Positions 45,623 through 53,113 of a stretch of 64,000 bases of DNA are shown here, one piece after another. Within the stretch, counting starts at the first letter, position 1; each line of letters opens with the position of its first letter. A program made the position numbers and the translations under genes. Under the pieces are notes generated by a model. That model worked only from the letters and a program-made list of their open reading frames with translations. It searched no databases and was not told the DNA's origin. Origin of the DNA: Streptomyces mashuensis (GTDB taxonomy: Bacteria; Actinomycetota; Actinomycetes; Streptomycetales; Streptomycetaceae); assembly GCF_014654785.1 (NCBI RefSeq), contig NZ_BNBD01000005.1:124001-188000 (forward strand), written 5' to 3'.

Positions 45623-46585
45623 GTGGGGATCGAGAGCGATCAACTGATCTACGACTATTTGAGCAGGGTCGGGGACATCGCCCAGAGACAGTCGCTCACG
45701 TCCGGGGACCGGATGCGGCTGGTGACGCGGCTGCGGACGGAGATCGAGCGGCGGCGCGCCGCGGAGGGGGCCGACGACCCGGCGGCGGTGCGGCGCATCC
45801 TCGACGGCTTCGGTACGCCCGCGGAGGCGGTGGCCGGCGCGGACGCGGTGCTGGCCGGCGGCGGCAGCGGCAGCAGTGAGGCGGGGGGCCGGGTGCCGGC
45901 CCAGCGCCGGGCGCCCGCGGACGGCGGGGCGCTGCCGCCGCACCTGGCGCCGGAGGAGGAACTGCGCCCGCCGGGTGGCGGTGACCCTGAGTGGTGGCGC
46001 ATCGAGCCGGGGCCGCTGTCGGGCGGGGACCGGGTGCACGGCTTCACCGGCGGCATCGAGGTGGCCGACATGCTGCGGCCGCCGCGTCCGGAGACGGTGG
46101 TGGCGGACGGCGCGGCGCCCCCGCCGGCCACGGGGGCCGTCCCGGCGGCCGGCGGCACGGGGACCCCGGTCGGCAAGGGGGCGCGGGAGGACAAGGACGG
46201 CAAGGAGCCCGGCGCGCCCCGCTTCAGCTTCTGGCGCTCGCGCGCCGGCGTGCCGATGAGCCCGCTGCTCCTGCTGGTGGCGGCGCTGCTGGTGGCCGGC
46301 GCGGTCATCGGCAACTGGCTGGTGCTGCTCGCCGGCTGGGGCCTCGCCTACATCACGCGCCGGCTGACCGAGCGCGAGTCGCAGTGGGCGGTGATGGGTG
46401 TGCCCGGCCTGACGGCGCTGGCCGGCATCACCTGGCTGTGGGGCCGCACGGAGGGCCGCTGGGGCGACCCCATACCGCAGGGCGGCCTGGGGGCGGCGCT
46501 GTCGGAGACGTGGCCGGTGGTGGTCCGTGCGGCGGCGGTGGCGTCGGCGGCGTTCGTGCTGTGGCGGGCCCGGCGGCCGGGGTAG
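45623..46585 (+). CDS. HAAS-domain membrane protein
   Basis: 320 residues from a GTG at 45623, preceded by GGGGG. Residues 5-75 form a HAAS-type helical bundle (YDYLSRVGDIAQ, RLVTRLRTEIERRRA, RRILDGFGTPAEAVAGADAV). A Pro/Gly/Ala-rich linker runs to about 200, then four hydrophobic segments (LLLLVAALLVAGAVIGNWLVLLAGWG, WAVMGVPGLTALAGITWLW and a last one near RAAAVASAAFVLWRA). Such proteins usually pair with PadR regulators or sense envelope stress; no PadR gene is adjacent. Function unknown. Confidence 0.8.
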   Translation: MGIESDQLIYDYLSRVGDIAQRQSLTSGDRMRLVTRLRTEIERRRAAEGADDPAAVRRILDGFGTPAEAVAGADAVLAGGGSGSSEAGGRVPAQRRAPADGGALPPHLAPEEELRPPGGGDPEWWRIEPGPLSGGDRVHGFTGGIEVADMLRPPRPETVVADGAAPPPATGAVPAAGGTGTPVGKGAREDKDGKEPGAPRFSFWRSRAGVPMSPLLLLVAALLVAGAVIGNWLVLLAGWGLAYITRRLTERESQWAVMGVPGLTALAGITWLWGRTEGRWGDPIPQGGLGAALSETWPVVVRAAAVASAAFVLWRARRPG

Positions 46586-46647
46586 GCGGGGGCCCCGCGC
46601 ACGCACCCCCGTCCGGCCCGGCAGGCGCACCCGGCACAATGCGGGGC

Positions 46648-47280
46648 ATGAGTGCGCTCTTCACGGTCGGCTTCGACCTGGACCTGACCCTGGTCGACTC
46701 GCGGCCCGGCATCAGGGCCGCCTACGAGGCACTGGCCGCCACCACCGGCACGTACATCGACGTCGACCTGGTCCTCACCCGCATCGGGCCGCCGCTCACC
46801 CAGGAGCTGCGCCACTGGTTCCCCGAGGCGCGGGTCGCCGAGGCCGCCGCGGTCTACCTGGCCGCCTACCCCGAGCACGGCATCGCCCCGTCCCCGGCCA
46901 TGCCGGGCGCCCGGGAGGCCGTGGCCGCGGTGCGGGCGCTGGGCGGCCGGGCCGTCGTGGTCACCGCCAAGAACCCCCGGAACGCGCGGCTCCACCTGGA
47001 CCACCTGGGCATCGAGCCCGATGCGCTGGTCGGCGACCTGTGGGCGGAGGCCAAGGCGCTCGCGCTGCGCGAGCACGGCGCGTCGGTCTACGTGGGCGAC
47101 CACATCGGCGACGTGCGCGGCGCGGAGGCGGCCGGCGCGCTGTCCGTGGCGGTACCCACCGGCCCGTACGGCGCGGACGCCCTGCGCGCGGCCGGCGCGG
47201 ACGTCGTGCTGGCCGGCGGGCTGCCGGACTTCCCGGCCTGGCTGCGCGGCCACCGTACGACGGCGGGGGTACCCGCCTAG
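46648..47280 (+). CDS. HAD-family phosphatase
   Basis: 210 residues with FDLDLTLVDS (motif I, both Asp present), VTAKNP as motif II and YVGDHIGDVRGAEAAG as motif III/IV. It resembles phosphoglycolate phosphatases, with a four-helix cap (LAATTGTYIDVDLV...HWFPEARVAEAAAVYLAAYPEHG). The substrate is not identifiable. Start ATG 46648, CGGGG before it. The stop codon and that of the convergent membrane gene share a CTAG. Confidence 0.88.
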   Translation: MSALFTVGFDLDLTLVDSRPGIRAAYEALAATTGTYIDVDLVLTRIGPPLTQELRHWFPEARVAEAAAVYLAAYPEHGIAPSPAMPGAREAVAAVRALGGRAVVVTAKNPRNARLHLDHLGIEPDALVGDLWAEAKALALREHGASVYVGDHIGDVRGAEAAGALSVAVPTGPYGADALRAAGADVVLAGGLPDFPAWLRGHRTTAGVPA

Positions 47281-47528
47281 GACGCGGAGGGCGAGCTGCT
47301 CGCCCGCGCCCGGCGGCGCTGCTCGGCGACCGAGCGCAGCACGCCCGCCGCGGAGATGAGGAAGCCGGCGCCCATCAGCATGCACACGAAGTACGCCACC
47401 GGGGGCAGCGGTTCCGCCCCCAGGAACAGAGGGGCGACCGTCGCCAGTGTGGCCACCGCGCCGACGAGGAAGACGACGGCACCCGTCCGTACCAGCAGAT
47501 CCCCGGCCCGGGGCGTTTCGTTGCTCAC
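47277..47528 (-). CDS. Small two-TM membrane protein
   Basis: 83 residues from a GTG. Two membrane helices (LLVRTGAVVFLVGAVATLATVAPLFL and VAYFVCMLMGAGFLISAAGVL) and a basic/Ser-rich C-tail. No known domain. Stop codon overlaps that of the HAD gene by four bases. Confidence 0.75.
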   Translation of the reverse strand: MSNETPRAGDLLVRTGAVVFLVGAVATLATVAPLFLGAEPLPPVAYFVCMLMGAGFLISAAGVLRSVAEQRRRARASSSPSAS

Positions 47529-47631
47529 CCGACCAGGGTAGATCCCTGGTCGGCGGTGCGACGGCGGTAGGGCGCCGGTATGGCGCCCGCGTGACGGGAA
47601 AGGGCCGGTGAAGCTACGGCCCGAGGACGTC

Positions 47632-47659
47632 TTGTCACCGGGCCCGGGACCATTAGCCT
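47632..47659 (+). promoter_or_regulatory. Cold-shock gene promoter
   Basis: TTGTCA (47632-47637), 16 bases, TAGCCT (47654-47659). The expected transcription start, about 47666, is at the left edge of a stable hairpin. Confidence 0.55.
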
Positions 47660-47664
47660 TGGGT

Positions 47665-47690
47665 CAGCGGGTCTTGCGACCCGCTGTTTT
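47665..47690 (+). terminator. Terminator-like hairpin at the 5' end of the csp leader
   Basis: CAGCGGGTC, loop TTGC, GACCCGCTG, then TTTT. It is a textbook intrinsic terminator but sits 34 bases before the GTG of the cold-shock gene, so it is either the 5'-terminal structure of the csp mRNA or an attenuator. Confidence 0.65.
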
Positions 47691-47723
47691 GGTATCCGAC
47701 GAGACACGAGGACGAGGACAGAC

Positions 47724-48107
47724 GTGCCTACCGGCAAGGTCAAGTGGTTCAACAGCGAGAAGGGCTTCGGCTTTCTCTCCCGCGACGACGGCGGAGACGT
47801 CTTCGTGCACTCCTCGGTACTCCCGGACGGGGTCGACACGCTCAAGCCCGGCCAGCGCGTGGAGTTCGGCGTCGTCGCCGGCCAGCGCGGCGACCAGGCC
47901 CTCTCGGTGACCGTTCTGGAGCCCACCCCGTCGGTCGCGGCCGCGCAGCGCCGCAAGCCCGACGAGCTGGCGTCCATCGTCCAGGACCTCACCACGCTCC
48001 TGGAGAACGTCACGCAGCAGCTGGAGCGCGGCCGCTACCCCGACAAGGCCCACGGCGCGAAGATCGCCAACATGCTGCGCGCGGTCGCCGACCAGCTGGA
48101 CGTCTGA
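47724..48107 (+). CDS. Cold-shock domain protein with C-terminal extension
   Basis: 127 residues from a GTG. Residues 1-67 are a normal cold-shock domain with RNP1 KGFGFL and RNP2 DVFVHS. A 60-residue helical extension follows ([45 protein letters not shown]), as in Streptomyces CspB-like proteins, which are longer than the common 67-residue forms. The extension could mediate dimerisation or partner binding. RNA chaperone role expected. Confidence 0.95.
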   Translation: MPTGKVKWFNSEKGFGFLSRDDGGDVFVHSSVLPDGVDTLKPGQRVEFGVVAGQRGDQALSVTVLEPTPSVAAAQRRKPDELASIVQDLTTLLENVTQQLERGRYPDKAHGAKIANMLRAVADQLDV

Positions 48108-48143
48108 CCTCCGGTCAGCTCCCCATATCGTCAGACAAAACCG

Positions 48144-48995
48144 TCAGACGAAAGCGAGCGCGTCCGGGCCGAGGGGCGGTACGAGCCCCTCGGCCGCCGC
48201 ACGTGTCAGCAGGCCGCGCACCGCGGCGTAGCCGTCCTCGCCCAGGCCGGCGGTGAACTCGTTGACGTACAGCCCGATGTGCTGGTCCGCCACCGCCGGG
48301 TCCATCTCCTGCGCGTGCTCCAGCACGTACGCCCGGGACACCTCCGGGTCGTCCCAGGCCATCCGTACCGACGTGCGGGCGGCCTCCGCCAGGGCCCGCA
48401 GCTTCTCCGCGCCCAGCGACCGCTTCGCCACGATGGCGCCCAGCGGGATCGGCAGCCCGGTGGTGTCCTCCCAGTGCGCGCCCATGTCGGCCAGGCAGGT
48501 CAGCCCGTAGCCGGGGTAGGTGAAGCGGGCCTCGTGGATCACCAGGCCGGCGTCCACCCGGCCGTCCCGCACGGCGGGCATGATCTCGTGGAAGGGCAGC
48601 ACGACCACCTTGCCCACGCCGCCCGGCACCTCGCTCGCGGCCCACAGCCGGAACAGCAGGTACGCCGTCGAGCGCTCGCTGGGCACGGCCACCGTGCGGC
48701 CCGCCAGGTCCGCCGGCGTCATGGCCCCGCGGCTGAGCACCAGGGGCCCGCAGCCGCGGCCCAGCGCGCCGCCGCAGGGCAGCAGCGCGTACTCGTCGAG
48801 GATCCACGGCAGCACCGCGTACGACACCTTGAGGACGTCGAGCTCGCCGCGCTCGGCCATGCCGTTGGTGACGTCGATGTCCGCGAACGTGACGTCGAGC
48901 TCCGGCGCGCCGGGCACGAGGCCGTGCGCCCAGGCGTGGAAGACGAACGTGTCGTTGGGGCAGGGCGAGTACGCGATGCGGACCGGCTCGCTCAC
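48144..48995 (-). CDS. mqnD: 1,4-dihydroxy-6-naphthoate synthase
   Basis: 283 residues with the periplasmic-binding-protein-like fold of MqnD. It begins VRIAYSPCPNDTFVFHAWAHG, with the family motif SYAVLPWILDEYALLPCGGALG, then VPSERSTAYLLFRLWA and AGLVIHEARFTYPGYGL. It converts cyclic dehypoxanthinylfutalosine to 1,4-dihydroxy-6-naphthoate in the futalosine menaquinone pathway. The GTG start overlaps the mqnB stop (GTGA), so it is translated with mqnB. Confidence 0.96.
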   Translation of the reverse strand: MSEPVRIAYSPCPNDTFVFHAWAHGLVPGAPELDVTFADIDVTNGMAERGELDVLKVSYAVLPWILDEYALLPCGGALGRGCGPLVLSRGAMTPADLAGRTVAVPSERSTAYLLFRLWAASEVPGGVGKVVVLPFHEIMPAVRDGRVDAGLVIHEARFTYPGYGLTCLADMGAHWEDTTGLPIPLGAIVAKRSLGAEKLRALAEAARTSVRMAWDDPEVSRAYVLEHAQEMDPAVADQHIGLYVNEFTAGLGEDGYAAVRGLLTRAAAEGLVPPLGPDALAFV

Positions 48996-49798
48996 CGGGT
49001 GACCTCCGTCGGTCGAGTCGATTGAGTCGGCTGAGTCGGCTGAGCCGGCTGATTCGGTTCGGGGACGAGAGCGGGACCCAGCGCCCGGAACGCCTCCGTC
49101 AGCGCCGCCAGGGCGTCCCCGATGCGCCAGGCCGCCCGGTCGCGGGGGCCCACCGCGTTGGAGACGGCCCGCAGCTCCAGCACCGGCACGCCGTGCGCGG
49201 CGGCGGCCTCGGCGACGCCGAAGCCCTCCATGGCCTCGGCCAGGGCGCGCGGGTGGCGGCCCGCCAGCTCGGCGGCGCGGGCGGCGGTGCCGGTGGCCGT
49301 GGCCACCGTCAGCACGTCGCCGGTCAGCGCCCCGGTGGCGGCGGCGACGGCCCGTACGAGGCCCTCGGGCGCCCGGTGGACCGTATGGCCGAAGCCCAGG
49401 TCGGTGACGGACAGGAAGCCGCCGTCCAGGGCCTGCGCGCCCAGGTCGGCGGCGACGAGCGCCTCCGACACGACCACGGCGCCCAGCGGCGCGCGGCCGG
49501 GGAAGCCGCCCGCTATGCCCGCGGAGACCACCAGGCCGTACGGGTCGCCGGCGAGCGCGGCGGCCGTCAGCGCGGTCGCCGTGCCGGCCCCGGCGGCCGC
49601 CGGGCCCACGCCCGCGGCCAGCACGTCGAGGACGGGCCCGGACGCTCCCCCGGGCAGCACACGGCGCACCCGGAGCCCGGCGGGCAGCACGAGCTCCCCG
49701 GCGGGCCCCTGGACCCCTGCACCACCGGCGCAGGCGGTCACGGCGTCCGCCTCGGCCGGTACGGCGGTGACGACGAGGACGCGCGGGGTGGCAGTCAT
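48992..49798 (-). CDS. mqnB: Futalosine hydrolase
   Basis: 268 residues of the nucleoside-phosphorylase fold. Key segments: VLVVTAVPAEADAVTAC, VSAGIAGGFPGRAPLGAVVVSE, and the active-site MEGFGVAEAAAAHGVPVLELRAVSNAVG (residues about 205-230) with the Glu expected for a nucleosidase. It removes hypoxanthine (or adenine) from futalosine derivatives. The C-terminal PAQPTQPTQSTRPTEV tail is encoded by a short DNA repeat. Same operon as mqnD. Confidence 0.95.
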   Translation of the reverse strand: MTATPRVLVVTAVPAEADAVTACAGGAGVQGPAGELVLPAGLRVRRVLPGGASGPVLDVLAAGVGPAAAGAGTATALTAAALAGDPYGLVVSAGIAGGFPGRAPLGAVVVSEALVAADLGAQALDGGFLSVTDLGFGHTVHRAPEGLVRAVAAATGALTGDVLTVATATGTAARAAELAGRHPRALAEAMEGFGVAEAAAAHGVPVLELRAVSNAVGPRDRAAWRIGDALAALTEAFRALGPALVPEPNQPAQPTQPTQSTRPTEVTR

Positions 49799-49815
49799 GG
49801 CGGGGCGGCGGGGCG

Positions 49816-50295
49816 TCAGTCGCGCTCGAGCGTGAAGTTCCAGACGCCGAGGGCCTTGCCGCTGCCCGTCTCGACGAAGCTGATCTGCGCCTTCGGGGAG
49901 TCGGCGCCCATCTGGTTGCGGAACAGGGCCCCGGCCGGGAAGGAACGGTACGTCTTCTTGTACGGCTCCTGGTCGACGATCTGGCCGTTGAGCAGGAAGG
50001 TCCAGCCGTTGTCGGCGATCTTCGGGTCCACGCCGAAGCGGATCTTCTCGTCGGGCGAGACCTTGATGACGTTGGTGCCCTCGCCGTCCTTCAGGCACGA
50101 CTCGACCTTCTTGCCCGGGAGGGCGTCGCCGTCGTTGTAGCAGGTGGCCTCGGCGGTCTTGGTGGTCGAGCCGACGGTCACGGTCGCCAGCGGCGTCGGC
50201 TTGTCGCAGGCGGACAGGGCGACAAGCCCGAAGGCCACGGCACCGACGGCGGCAGCGGCACGGCGGCGCTTGCCCCGGAAAATCGCAACGGTCAT
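49816..50295 (-). CDS. DUF2771 lipoprotein
   Basis: 159 residues. Signal with RGKRRR then a hydrophobic stretch and a lipobox LSAC with Cys30. The mature part is beta-rich (TVTVGSTTKTAEATCYNDGD, EKIRFGVDPKIADNGWTFLLNGQ) and has a pair of Cys (57 and 71 region) that could bridge. It corresponds to DUF2771, next to mqnB in Streptomyces. Role unknown; anchored on the outer face of the membrane. Only 17 bases before mqnB, so probably cotranscribed. Confidence 0.85.
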   Translation of the reverse strand: MTVAIFRGKRRRAAAAVGAVAFGLVALSACDKPTPLATVTVGSTTKTAEATCYNDGDALPGKKVESCLKDGEGTNVIKVSPDEKIRFGVDPKIADNGWTFLLNGQIVDQEPYKKTYRSFPAGALFRNQMGADSPKAQISFVETGSGKALGVWNFTLERD

Positions 50296-50321
50296 GCGGG
50301 CAGGCTATCGGGCGTCCCCGC

Positions 50322-51734
50322 TCAGGCCACGCGCGGGTGCGGCGAGCCGCGTCGGGCGGCCGCCAGCAGCCCCCGTACGGCAGTGAGCACGCCCAGCGCG
50401 AGGACCGCCGAGGCCACCGACATGCCCAGGACGCCGTTGAGCGGCAGCACGATGCCGATGGCGCCGCCCACCACCCACGCCATCTGCAGCAGCGTCTCCG
50501 ACCGGGCGAACGCCGAGGTGCGCACCTCCTCGGGCACGTCCCGCTGGATGAGGGAGTCCAGCGACTGCTTGCCCAGCGCCTGCGCGATGCCGGCCACGGC
50601 CGCCACGACCACCACGAAGAACGGGCCGAACAGCACCGCCGTGACGACCGTCGTCGCCAGGGTCGCCGTCAGGGCCAGCGCGATCGTCTTCTCCGGGCCG
50701 CGCGAGCGCAGCAGCGCCCCGATGGCCGTGCCGAGCGCGTTGCCGCCGCCCGCCGCGACCGCGACGAGGCCGAGGGAGACCACCGGGCCCAGCCCGCCGA
50801 TGGGGTGGACGCGGAGGAGGAAGGCCAGGAAGAAGGTGAGGAAGCCGGACAGCATGCGCAGCGCGGTGTTGGCCTGGAGGCCGTGCAGCACGGACGCGCC
50901 GACCGTGCGCAGCCCGGGTTTGGGACGGGCGGGGCGCCTGCGCCTCCGGGCCGTACGGGGGTGGGTGCGGATACGGGAGCGGTGGTGGTCGGGGGACGTG
51001 AGGCGGGCCCGCGCCTCGCCCTTGGCGGAGTCCACCTTGTGCGGCAACGACAACGACAGGTACGTGCCGCAGGCGAACACCACGCACGCGCCGTACAGCG
51101 GCCAGGCCGGGCCCATCTGGTGCAGCCCCGCGCCGAGCGGGGCCGCCAGGCCCGTGGCCAGCAGCCCCCCGAGGGTGACCCGGGAATTGGCCTTCACCAG
51201 GGAGATGCGTGGCGGCAGCAGCCGCGGCACGACCGCCGAGCGCACCACCCCGTACGCCTTGGAGGCCACCAGCACCGCCAGCGCCGCCGGATAGAGCTCC
51301 AGGCCGCCCGTGGCCACCGCGCCCGACATCGTCAGCGCCAGCACCGCGCGGGACAGCATCGCGGCCGCCATGGCCGCGCGCCGGCCGTGCGGCAGCCGGT
51401 CCAGCAGCGGGCCGATGACGGGGGCCAGGAGGGTGAACGGCGCCATCGTCACCGCCAGGTACAGCGCGACGCGCCCGCGCGCCTGGTCGGTGGGGACGGC
51501 GAAGAACACGGTGGAGGCCAGCGCGACCGTCACGAGCATGTCGCCCGCCGAATTGACCGCGTGCAGCTCGATCAGCTTGGCCAGGCCCGACTCGCCGGCG
51601 CCGTGCGCGTGGGTCGCCCGGCGTACGCCGCGCACCGCACCGGCCACGGGGGCGCGCAGCGCACGGCCCGCGCTCCGGGCCGCACGGCGGAGCCGGCCGC
51701 CCTCGCCTGACCGGAAGCCTCCCACGCCGCTCAT
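50322..51734 (-). CDS. MFS transporter
   Basis: 470 residues from the ATG at 51734. The first 45 residues are Arg/Gly-rich and cytoplasmic. About twelve hydrophobic segments follow with a long basic central loop (about residues 230-270: [28 protein letters not shown]). Motifs such as NSAGDMLVTVALASTVFFAV and LLAPVIGPLLDRLPHGRR match the MFS (DHA-like) exporters. Substrate unknown. Confidence 0.85.
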   Translation of the reverse strand: MSGVGGFRSGEGGRLRRAARSAGRALRAPVAGAVRGVRRATHAHGAGESGLAKLIELHAVNSAGDMLVTVALASTVFFAVPTDQARGRVALYLAVTMAPFTLLAPVIGPLLDRLPHGRRAAMAAAMLSRAVLALTMSGAVATGGLELYPAALAVLVASKAYGVVRSAVVPRLLPPRISLVKANSRVTLGGLLATGLAAPLGAGLHQMGPAWPLYGACVVFACGTYLSLSLPHKVDSAKGEARARLTSPDHHRSRIRTHPRTARRRRRPARPKPGLRTVGASVLHGLQANTALRMLSGFLTFFLAFLLRVHPIGGLGPVVSLGLVAVAAGGGNALGTAIGALLRSRGPEKTIALALTATLATTVVTAVLFGPFFVVVVAAVAGIAQALGKQSLDSLIQRDVPEEVRTSAFARSETLLQMAWVVGGAIGIVLPLNGVLGMSVASAVLALGVLTAVRGLLAAARRGSPHPRVA

Positions 51735-52055
51735 ACTGCCCCAACCGGAGCCGGGCATGACATCGGGCCATGGCACGGACGGCGGCCCCGGACGGCCGCA
51801 CCGGTGGGCCCGGACGGCCGCACCGGAAGGCCGGGTATACCCCGGGGCGCCGCGCGGGGTAGCGTGCGTAGCGCGCCACCGGCCGTCGCTCTTGGCCGCG
51901 CACCGGCTCCCGATCCCGCAGAATGGGTGATGACAGGTGTGCCCGGGGCCGTCCGGGCGCGGACGTCGACGCGGTCCCCCGGTCCGCTCCGTCCGCAGCC
52001 CTGACCGTTCGGCTGGCGCACTCGTGAGACGGCGTGGAAGAGAGAATCGATTCTT
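51735..52055. other. 321-base divergent intergenic region
   Basis: No gene. It contains an 18-base direct repeat CCCGGACGGCCGCACCGG at 51787-51804 and 51809-51826, and a 12-base palindrome AGAATCGATTCT (52043-52054) immediately before the DUF3027 GTG. Nothing else recognisable. Confidence 0.6.
51787..51826. repeat. 18-base direct repeat, 22-base period
   Basis: CCCGGACGGCCGCACCGG occurs exactly twice with starts 22 bases apart (about two helical turns). Each unit contains a GGCCG core. It lies about 55-90 bases upstream of the MFS start. Confidence 0.6.
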
Positions 52056-52961
52056 GTGAGTGCTGCGATGCGAAGCCGTACCCCGGACCGCCTGTGCGCC
52101 GAGGCGGTCGATCTGGCCCGGGCGGCGGCCGAGGAGGCCGCGCACCCCGGCAGGGTCGGCGACCACGTCGAGGTCGTCGCCGACGGGGACCGTGTCGTCA
52201 CGCACTACTTCCTCTGCGAGGACCCCGGCTACCGCGGCTGGCGCTGGGCCGTCACCGTCGCCCGCGCCTCCCGCGCCAAGGCCGTCACCCTCGACGAGAC
52301 GGTGCTGCTGCCCGGCCCCGACGCGCTCCTCGCGCCCGAGTGGGTGCCGTGGAGCGAGCGGCTCCGCCCCGGTGACATGGGCCCCGGCGACCTCCTGCCC
52401 ACCGAGGCCGACGACCTGCGCCTGGAGCCCGGCTACACCGGCGCGGACGAGCCGCCGCCGAACTCGGCCGTGTCGCAGGAGATGGCCGACCTGGTGGAGG
52501 CCGAGGACGCCGACGTCACCGCCGGCCCGCCCGCCGCCCAGCCGGCCGCGCCGGCCCGCGGCTCCATCGCCCAGGTCGCCCAGGAGCTGGGCATGCGCCG
52601 CGCGCGCGTGCTCTCCCGCTACGGCCTGCACACGGCCGCCGACCGCTGGGACGAGAGCCACGGCCCGAAGACGGCCATGGCCCAGGCCGCGCCGGCGTCC
52701 TGCGTGACCTGCGGCTTCCTGGTGCCGATCGGGGGCTCGCTCGGCCAGGCGTTCGGCATCTGCGCCAACGAGTTCGGCCCCGCGGACGGCCACGTCGTGT
52801 CGCTCGCGTACGGCTGCGGGGGGCACTCGGAGGCGGCGGTCATGCCGAAGCCGCCGCGTCCGGCGCCGCCGGTGATCGACGAGACGCTCGTCGACGAGCT
52901 CCCGCTGCGCGAGGGCGAGGGCGCGGGCGAGGCCGAGGACGAGGACCTGGGGCACTCGTAG
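52056..52961 (+). CDS. DUF3027 protein
   Basis: 301 residues from a GTG at 52056 (ATG at 52068 is possible). It begins SAAMRSRTPDRLCAEAVDLARAAAEE, then a beta-rich segment (HYFLCEDPGYRGWRWAVTVARASRAKAVTLDETVLLPG, residues 50-88), an acidic Ala/Pro linker, a possible helix-turn-helix IAQVAQELGMRRARVLSRYG, and a C-terminal zinc-like part with CVTCGF, CANEFGPADGHVVSLAYGCGGHSE. This is the DUF3027 family, actinobacteria-specific. Function unknown; position upstream of the GHKL ATPase is conserved as far as I recall. Confidence 0.85.
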   Translation: MSAAMRSRTPDRLCAEAVDLARAAAEEAAHPGRVGDHVEVVADGDRVVTHYFLCEDPGYRGWRWAVTVARASRAKAVTLDETVLLPGPDALLAPEWVPWSERLRPGDMGPGDLLPTEADDLRLEPGYTGADEPPPNSAVSQEMADLVEAEDADVTAGPPAAQPAAPARGSIAQVAQELGMRRARVLSRYGLHTAADRWDESHGPKTAMAQAAPASCVTCGFLVPIGGSLGQAFGICANEFGPADGHVVSLAYGCGGHSEAAVMPKPPRPAPPVIDETLVDELPLREGEGAGEAEDEDLGHS

Positions 52962-52989
52962 GGCTGGGGCCTCGGCCACATCCAGCCCG

Positions 52990-53036
52990 TTGGGGGCACC
53001 TCCCAGCGGTAGCTGGGGGAGGGACCGGGGCACCCC
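52990..53036. repeat. Dispersed Streptomyces hairpin repeat
   Basis: The stretch TGGGGGCACCTCCCAGC, GGTA, GCTGGGGGAGG is a hairpin-forming sequence that I recognise as a common dispersed intergenic repeat of Streptomyces genomes. It sits between the DUF3027 gene and the ATPase gene and may work as a terminator. Confidence 0.6.
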
Positions 53037-53113
53037 TCCGCGCAGCGGCACCGCCCGCGCTGTACGTTCACAAGCGCAGCGCCCTCGCACCGCCGCGGAC
53101 AGGAGACCCAGAC

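Noticed and set aside
42745..45879. Long plus-strand frame over the WYL protein gene
   Set aside because: Gly/Ala-rich shadow without domains; opposite strand has the conserved family.
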